From: Leptasterias polaris
Taxonomy: Eukaryota; Echinodermata; Asteroidea; Forcipulatida; Asteriidae
DNA: 64,000 nucleotides
Direction: 5' to 3'
Assembly: GCA_037783415.1 (NCBI GenBank)
Contig: JAZGTN010000097.1
Location: forward strand, 3,038,001-3,102,000
Notes under the pieces: model-generated
Databases searched by the model: none
What the model was told of the DNA's origin: nothing
What the model saw: only the letters and a program-made list of their open reading frames with translations
Part shown: one piece after another, positions 58,901-64,000 of the stretch
Position numbering within the stretch: the stretch's first letter is position 1
Layout: each line of letters begins with the position of its first letter
Made by a program: the position numbers and the translations under genes

Positions 58901-59011
58901 GAAAAGAAGCAGCAATGACCAAACAAGTTGGAAATAGACCACGAAATGTTCCTGTTGGACCGAAGGGAACACATGACAAAACAGACAAACAATTTGGGTC
59001 TGCTCGTCGAG
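34549..59011 (+). CDS. SPAST: Spastin, N-terminal part (4 exons; AAA domain beyond the window)
   Basis: Exons 34549-34999, 45277-45360, 54979-55062 and 58805-59011 join in phase 1 throughout, giving 275 residues plus one base. Spastin is an AAA ATPase that severs microtubules and acts at endosomes, ER and the midbody. Seen: ESPHRRNLRFASYPV followed by a hydrophobic hairpin (about 35-62), as in human ESPHKRNLYYFSYPL; then the MIT domain (about 131-206) with KKAFEYMSKALKIDEDDG, YYRRGINELENGIAV and ERAKRLQEKMRTNLEMAK; then a basic Ser/Lys linker where the microtubule-binding segment lies. Exon borders follow those of the vertebrate gene. The catalytic domain is not in the window, so the record is partial, not broken. 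Confidence 0.92.
34885..34891 (+). promoter_or_regulatory. SPAST: Internal start codons of spastin (Met113/Met114)
   Basis: Two adjacent in-frame ATGs; the second has A at -3 and G at +4. Starting here would remove the hydrophobic hairpin and keep MIT, as the Met87 form of human spastin does. Confidence 0.45.
36966..37550. mobile_element. Element with GGGCCCAA-type inverted ends
   Basis: Left CAGGGCCCAATGTCATATAG..CTGCTC, right AGCAGCTCTATGAAATTGAC..CCTG. The interior has many GTTGCTAAGCA copies (37000-37220) and an inner second end near 37125, suggesting a nested copy. Confidence 0.65.
37937..38191. mobile_element. MITE family D, diverged copy
   Basis: Shares CTTTGTGTCATAATTTTCA, CTTCATATCAAAAGTT and CAGACAGTGCAATC with copies at 20977 and 50877. 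Confidence 0.65.
38617..38905. repeat. Minisatellite, period about 48 bp
   Basis: Six to seven copies of CCATAATGCTGTCATAGCC..AGACCCATTGGTG..GGCTCTGTAGCTAAA with small indels. Confidence 0.9.
39681..40033. mobile_element. MITE with AGGCCAAAC ends
   Basis: AGGCCAAACAAAAAAAAGGT with TCTGTTTCCG at the left; CGGAAACAGA then TTTTGTTTGGCCT at the right. 353 bp, A-rich interior. Confidence 0.85.
44252..44440 (+). mobile_element. tRNA-derived SINE, family S2, copy 1
   Basis: A box TTGGCTCAGTGG and B box GTTTCGAATCC, then GAGTGGGTTTTCC and CACATCTAAAACTTAA shared with 47077-47240. Confidence 0.75.
45277..45360 (+). CDS. SPAST: Spastin exon 2 (MIT helix 2)
   Basis: 84 nt, acceptor TTTTCAG, donor GTAATG at 45361. 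It encodes KKLALDYYRRGINELENGIA, matching EQAVEWYKKGIEELEKGIA of the human protein. A transposon inverted repeat starts only a few bases after the donor. Confidence 0.93.
45364..46090. mobile_element. Element with CTGTGCAAGTCTCGCGCG inverted ends
   Basis: Left core 45375-45400, right core 46052-46078. Imperfect pairing extends outward to about 45364 and 46090. About 0.7 kb. Sits at the splice donor of spastin exon 2. Confidence 0.8.
47077..47290 (+). mobile_element. tRNA-derived SINE, family S2, copy 2
   Basis: TTGGCTCAGTGG and GGTTCGAATCC (A and B boxes), then the same body as at 44252, ending in an AAATAA repeat. Confidence 0.8.
49014..49103. repeat. 19-bp tandem repeat, five copies
   Basis: Unit ATTTATACTTCTGTCCTAA, nearly perfect, with no spacers. 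Confidence 0.95.
50016..50285 (+). mobile_element. tRNA-derived SINE, family S3
   Basis: B box GGTTCGAGTCC, then TTGACACTTGTGTTCTTAAG, CATCTTTCAGATGGGAC and GCATGTAAAAGAACCCAG. 51950-52200 carries a minus-strand relative. Confidence 0.75.
50288..50470 (+). mobile_element. tRNA-derived SINE S1, copy 3 (5' truncated)
   Basis: tRNA-like head 50331-50404, then the same 3' part as at 32228. Confidence 0.85.
50505..50870 (+). mobile_element. tRNA-derived SINE S1, copy 4
   Basis: Full body and tRNA-like head (50652-50725), then a tail AAGCACTTTGAGATGGTTGT and AAGCGCTATTTAAAAAC, a LINE-type 3' end seen in many SINEs. Confidence 0.85.
50877..51205. mobile_element. MITE family D, copy 2
   Basis: Closely similar to 20977-21314 along its length, including ATATGGGAAAATTTACATTT and GTGCCTGCAGGAAGTCCAGG. 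Follows directly after the SINE. Confidence 0.85.
51950..52290 (-). mobile_element. SINE S3 relative joined to an S1 fragment
   Basis: Minus-strand S3 sequence (CTGGGTTCTTTTACGTGCAT and TTAGGTGTCTTGTTTAAGG) runs into a plus-strand S1 tail from about 52215 (AATCCTGCTCTAGTCAATTT). Confidence 0.65.
54979..55062 (+). CDS. SPAST: Spastin exon 3 (MIT helix 3)
   Basis: 84 nt, acceptor GGTAG, donor GTAAGT at 55063. It encodes ERAKRLQEKMRTNLEMAKER, matching [20 protein letters not shown] of human spastin. Confidence 0.93.
55717..56060. mobile_element. MITE family E, full copy
   Basis: TTTAAAGGCAAAGTATACCT at the left and GTATACCTTCCCTTTAAA at the right are inverted. The interior matches 33655-33827. 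Confidence 0.75.
57352..57732. mobile_element. Foldback element with about 170-bp arms
   Basis: AAAGGGACACGGGATCGGGC at the left, reverse complement at the right (GCCCGATCC..GTGTCCCTTT). The arms pair almost perfectly for most of the element, with a short centre near 57530-57545 (the arms meet around AACACGGTCCGC / TGCCGTGTTAG). Confidence 0.9.
58805..59011 (+). CDS. SPAST: Spastin exon 4 (linker)
   Basis: 207 nt, acceptor CCTATAG, donor GTAATT at 59012. A Lys/Arg/Ser/Thr-rich linker with KRKEAAMTKQVGNRPRNV. Sequence is poorly conserved here, so the call rests on frame, phase and position. Confidence 0.75.
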
Positions 59012-59474
59012 GTAATTTCAACGATGTGTTTTTGTAATTGTCTTTCATGATTGGTCTGCTTTTTCTTCTTCTTTGGATTGGAGTACGTGAATTTCAATTT
59101 GTCTTACATGTAATCAAATTTGTTATTTGTCAATTATGTGAAGCAAACAAATGGTTTTGATCTATTAAGGGTGTTTTGGTTTTTTTCATTTTTATTCCCT
59201 GCTTTTCATCTCAATAGTAGTTTAAATCCCAACTTGAGGCAAACCCCTGCATTTGGTTATGATTTTTGGGTCGTGGTCTTCCTTGGTTTATATATAAAAA
59301 AATACAATTGAGAAAATTATTTTGCTCTTAATTAGTTGTATGTGCACTCAACTCTTTGTTAGATGTATTCCATGTTGATGGTTGCATCTGTTGAATTTAG
59401 AATCCCCAGGGCTCTGAATCTCCCTTTATGCTAAACCGTTGAATCGGGCCTCAGAGAATATACCACCCCCACCC

Positions 59475-59512
<38 letters not shown>

Positions 59513-62500
59513 AAATCTCTGAATGAGGAAAACCCAGGTGTGCTCCTATAGCAATGCAGTGCTCCTGTAGTGGTGCAGCGTATATAAGAAACTCTTAATA
59601 GTTGCAAGCGTGTATGGTAACCCTACATCCCATTAGCTGCACTTTCCTTGCGGTTCAGGTTCTGGCCTCTTGAGCTGATCATCTACTGACCCTTGAATAG
59701 CAGACCAAGCTTCTCTTAACTCACTAGATTGGAGAACTCCACTCTGCATGGATTGGATGAAAAATGTCAAGGCTTCACAGTTAAGCTGCTTTTTAGAATT
59801 GCATTACTGTGGTCCTATGGAGAATGGACGACTGTTCTGGAATTAACCAATGAGCCACAAACTGATCAAATCAGCTCCCATTTTTATGGAGGTCTCTTTG
59901 AGATTTCTATGAAGAAAACCAGACAGTTTGAAACTACAAAATTTACTGCCCAAATTCAGTATCAAATCACTCATTAAATTCTAACTTGACATGTAGTTAA
60001 TTAATCAAAGGATGTATTTGAAAAGAGGAATGTCAGGAACGCTGTACTTTTTTCGTCTTGAGAAAGCTGGAATGAAATTGCAGAGGTGAGGAAAAACACT
60101 GGCTGTCCATCTTTAATAAAGCGCACTTGAAACCTTACACTTGCTCGTGAAGTAAACCTCTTTGCATATCACTCAAGTCCAATTTTCCCCCAATGTGATG
60201 TTCTGTCAGCCTGTGCAGCAATCAGTCGATTGAGCCAGGACAAGGAGATCCTCACTTACTATTGTACGTGATCTCAACACTGATAGATCCATCTGTGCTG
60301 GCCATAGATTATTTGATACTGTACTAAATCCAGTAGGTGCCGGGTTGAGATTTACGAATACGAGGCATTGAATTAACCTAATGGGAATTTTCAATTTGAA
60401 GTTAGGTGTACTCATTTACATTTGACGAGCATGTCAACATTGAGCTATGACTTCAATCACCATATCTGTGTTGGTAGCAGTTAGGAATCCAAGGAGAAGG
60501 CTGTAAAAACAATCTGGGGAAGGTGGGGGGGGGGGGGTAGGGGGTTGCTTTTGTCTCAGTCTACTGAGGTGCAACGTCACCGGAAGAAAGGTTGTTTGTT
60601 TTATAAAATGGTTGTGGCTTGAAAATTGTACCAGTTCTAAGACTGGAGCTATTACTGGCATGATAGAAATGGCAGCGGCATAGAGTCTTGGATTCTTGCA
60701 CACAGATGTTTTGAAGTTACTGCATTATAAGATCGTCTTGCTACCCTTTCAAAGGATGGGATTGAACAATCTATTCATGGACAGAGCCAGTCCATAATTC
60801 CCTTGTCAGCGCTTGCGTGCTGATGAAAACAACAACACACTTTGAATGCGAATGCAGCTGCAGGAACTGTTATCAACAGCATGCAGGTCATCCAATAGTT
60901 TTGAGCTGGCTTCTCTCTTACCTAGAGAGCACCCTTGCGTGACATTTCCATAGAAACTAAAGCTGCATTTTTTTTTTCATCGAGGCATCGGTTAAAAATA
61001 GTCCGGTCGTTTTCATCCTGACAAATTAGAAATATTCATTTTGACGAATAACATAATGAAGTGCGTCCAGTACCTTGAACCTGTTTTTATCGGAATACTC
61101 ACCTCATATCGGAGGTGGTTAGAATAGACACTGTGTGGATGTCAGTAGGAGTTACATCAATACATTGGTACTTTAAATTTACTCCTCATTTTGTGATGAA
61201 AACCAAGTTTGTTCAGCTTGATATCTGTTTCTGGAGGCGAGAGCTGACAGGTCCGGCTGACAGTGTCACTACTCCATTTCACGCTCAGCGAACCCTCCGA
61301 CAATGTGTAATTGCTGCCTTACAGGCAGAGTGTGAGAACAATTAGCATAACGAGATACTGAGCATACGGCCTGGATGCATCGTAAATGTCATTAAAACCC
61401 ACAGATTCAATCAGGCTTTAAGGGGCAACTTTCAGCCAGCAATTTGTTTTTTTTAACCTGAAGGAGGGAAAAAGAAGAGGAGAAAAAACCCAACAAAAAA
61501 ACCAGAAAAAACCCCAAGAAGAAATCCTTTGTAGTGATGAGTAATACTGTAGTGTGATTTCCATATTCACAGATATGATGTCCAACCTTTGCTGAGAATT
61601 TAGCGCCATTTCAGCAGTTTCAGCATTTCTATAATTTACTGATATAGGGCACTGGGTAGATGTTTGTCATTCAGGGGGAAGTATTTAAGCTGTGCAAGTA
61701 AGCTGTGCTTTTAATTCAGTTGTTTTTTAAATTGTACATGAATCTAACCTGCCAATAAATTGTCTTTACCCCCACCTTAGTGTGTTACATCTCTGTAGAT
61801 AAAGGGTTGACAATGAAAAACGTGAATGGGTATTGAACGCATTTACAAGAGTTGGCTGTTGTACTAAGGAGGTATTACAGCATCATTTCACGTTTCCTGA
61901 AATTGAAACATGTATATCTCTACCAAGAACGAGTTAACAAATAATGTCCGTTGTTTCTCAGACTGACTTCAAGCTCTTGACTTTGGTTGTTTGGTTTTTG
62001 GAAAAGCATTATCAGCAAGATGTTAAAATAGAAACAGTATTAATTAATTAAAAAATTAAAAGGGTTATTTGGCAGTTTGAAATCCTCAAGAAAAAGCTCG
62101 CATGGAAAGGAATGCATGTATCCCTATGTAAAGATGCTTCTCAATTTACATTCTGCAGATGCGATATATGTCAACCAATTATTTATGCTGGACACTTTTT
62201 TTTAACAAATTGACCTAAACCTATATGTGTTATTGATGTCTGTACACAGCATACAGATGCTACCCAGCTAATAATGTCTCCCATAGCAACTGTTGCCTAG
62301 TAACACTTCCCTCTTCAGGGAACAATTACTTAACTTTTAATCACATTTTTTTATTATACCAGGGGAATAAGCCGCCAGAGAAAAACAAATAATAGTGCAA
62401 GCATTCTTGGATATTGAATGCTCATTATGTATTAATCTCTGGGTTGGATTTAGAGACAAACGATCCCTCTTAAAGATAGGATCATAGATTGTATTTTTGT

Positions 62501-62744
62501 CATCATAATGCCGATTTGTAGGCAAAACTATAAAGAAAGATACAATAAAAGTCACATGCAAATGTTTCAGCTGAATACAGTGTCTACTTAATGAGAAAAC
62601 AGCAAAAAACTGTCATGGTATTTTCAAAAGAACTTTTAGCCAGCTAGCGCGGTGTAACAGCGGCTACCAACCCCATTTCTGGCGGCAGCATTCGCGAACT
62701 GACATCAACCCTCAGAAATCTGAGAATCGGCATGCATGAATCAT

Positions 62745-62900
62745 TTCTCAGATTCAAATGTGTTTTGGGTGAAAAATTATCCAAACCATATTACTTCGAA
62801 GGGAATCCCTTCTCAAAATAGTTCATACTATCAACAGCTGCAGTGCTTCTCACCAAGTAAGTTTTTATGGTCATGAATTTTTTGAGTATTTACCAATCTA
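62745..62900. mobile_element. Partial copy of the 62962-63333 family (opposite strand)
   Basis: Reverse complement shares ACTTACTTGGTGAG..GCTGTTGATAGTATGA with 63010-63060. Confidence 0.6.
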
Positions 62901-62961
62901 TGACCCTACTATTAAACTGAGGTAACTGATTGTGGAAATGTACATTTATAGGCAGTCCCTC

Positions 62962-63333
62962 AAAGGCACTGAACACGTTTGGTAATTACCCAAAATATAT
63001 ATTAGCATAAAAACTTACTTGGTAACGAGCAACGGAGAGCTGTTGATAGTATAAAACATTGTGAGAAACGGCTCCCTCTGAAGTAACGTAGTTTTTGAGA
63101 AAGAGGTAATTTCTCACTAAAATAATAAAAGACTTCATGCATGAAGCCTTTTATTAGCATCTGAAAGCACACCAAATTGTGCAACAAGGGTGTTTTTTCT
63201 TTCATTATTTTCTTGCAACTTCGATGACCAATTCAGCCCAAATTTTCACAGGTTTGTTATTTTATGCATATGTTGGGATACACCAAGTGACAATACTGGT
63301 CTTTGACAATTACCAAACGTGTTCAGTGCCTTT
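62962..63333. mobile_element. MITE with AAAGGCACTGAACACG ends
   Basis: About 27-bp inverted ends (AAAGGCACTGAACACGTTTG / CAAACGTGTTCAGTGCCTTT). I recall closely similar elements as very abundant in sea-star genomes; this recall is the main support for the organism call. Confidence 0.85.
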
Positions 63334-63984
63334 AAATGTTTATTGGCAGTCACTTACTGCCAGGGATGTTCATGGCATCCCTGCTTGGTGAGATGGATGA
63401 CTTTAGTAAATGACTACTGTGGATGTGATCTTAATCGATGATTGGCTCATACTGACGGGAACCAACGGCATGGATAATTGGAGCGAGTGGACCATAAATT
63501 CAGATCATTTATACTCCACTGGTCTGTAAATCGACTGCACTTTTCATTCGTAGCGGGAAAGGTGTTCAACCACTGCGACAGCTCTGGCTTCATTCTACAT
63601 GTGTCATATTGTGTCAGTTCACAGTAATATTAATGATAATTCAACTGACCTTAAGAAGTTATTTTTATGCCAAAAGTTCATTTCTAAGTGTAACTTCCTT
63701 TCTGTCCACCTGTAATTAATCGTAAAATAATTATAATAATACTACATGAGTATTTTTAGAGAATCTTTATAAGTAATTTGATAACTTTTGAGGTCCCAAT
63801 TTTAAAAAGGGAATAATTTTCATCATTACAAGCAGTTTGACCCTCACTTGCTGAAATAAAACTGTAGAAGCTACTTTCTAATAAAATACAATTTAGCCGT
63901 TGAAATGTAGACTTGTTAGAACATTTATTTACATTAGTGCTAGACACACTTTAGTCTCTGAACCATCGACTGTCCCTATTCCAG

Positions 63985-64000
63985 AGCCTGACTTCCTGGT
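63985..64000 (+). CDS. SPAST: Possible start of spastin exon 5
   Basis: CTATTCCAG is a good acceptor in the right phase, giving EPDFL before the window ends. Too short to confirm. Confidence 0.25.

Larger units (their letters stand above)
59012..63984. other. Spastin intron 4 (to window edge)
   Basis: No exon recognised. Contains an S2-like SINE remnant near 59160-59300, a C run of about 45 bases (59468-59511) and the MITE copies listed below. Confidence 0.55.

Noticed and set aside
58648..59097. 149-codon open frame on the minus strand
   Set aside because: It is the shadow of spastin exon 4 on the other strand and shows no domain.
59468..59511. Poly-C tract of about 45 bases (also 4452-4475 and 35093-35109)
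   Set aside because: Homopolymers of this kind are prone to sequencing error; the length is not trusted and no function is claimed.

Overview
This is animal nuclear DNA: AT-rich, intron-rich, and crowded with short inverted-repeat transposons and tRNA-derived SINEs. It holds two multi-exon genes on the + strand. The proteins look like those of an invertebrate deuterostome. Several repeats, especially the 62962-63333 element and the one at 17850-18248, resemble repeats I associate with sea-star (asteroid echinoderm) sequence. That assignment rests on recall and is only moderately sure.

Region 1-7403 has no convincing coding exon. It holds a long foldback repeat (about 62-2376), a degenerate pyrimidine-rich repeat, a 21-bp minisatellite (3225-3382), several small TA-target MITEs, and two TATA-like sites. 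One of these (5311) is followed by a perfect NF-kB-type site (5347-5357).

Region 7404-29202 is the main find. Thirteen exons with mutually compatible splice phases encode about 1,383 residues counted from the first ATG in the first recognised exon. The order is a Rel homology region (N-terminal and IPT/dimerisation halves), a basic NLS-like patch, a roughly 380-residue Ser/Thr/acidic linker, ZU5, UPA, a death domain, and a low-complexity tail with a recent 65-residue tandem duplication. A Rel/NF-kB protein whose ankyrin-repeat IkB half is replaced by an UNC5/UNC5CL/PIDD-type ZU5-UPA-death module is not an architecture I know. Two details add interest. The Rel DNA-recognition loop has lost its conserved arginines. 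The ZU5 end carries an HFTSFS sequence resembling the autoproteolysis sites of PIDD, NLRP1 and CARD8. The protein may therefore be a self-processing Rel partner or decoy that carries its own death-domain adaptor.

Region 29203-34548 is 3' flank and intergenic DNA with a MITE, head-to-head tRNA-derived SINEs and a LINE remnant. Region 34549-64000 holds the first four coding exons of spastin: hydrophobic hairpin, MIT domain and part of the microtubule-binding linker. All introns are in phase 1 and match the vertebrate gene layout as I recall it. The AAA ATPase exons lie beyond the right edge. The large introns are filled with SINEs, MITEs, minisatellites and a near-perfect foldback element.

The two genes share orientation and are about 5.3 kb apart. 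Nothing in the sequence shows that they act together.
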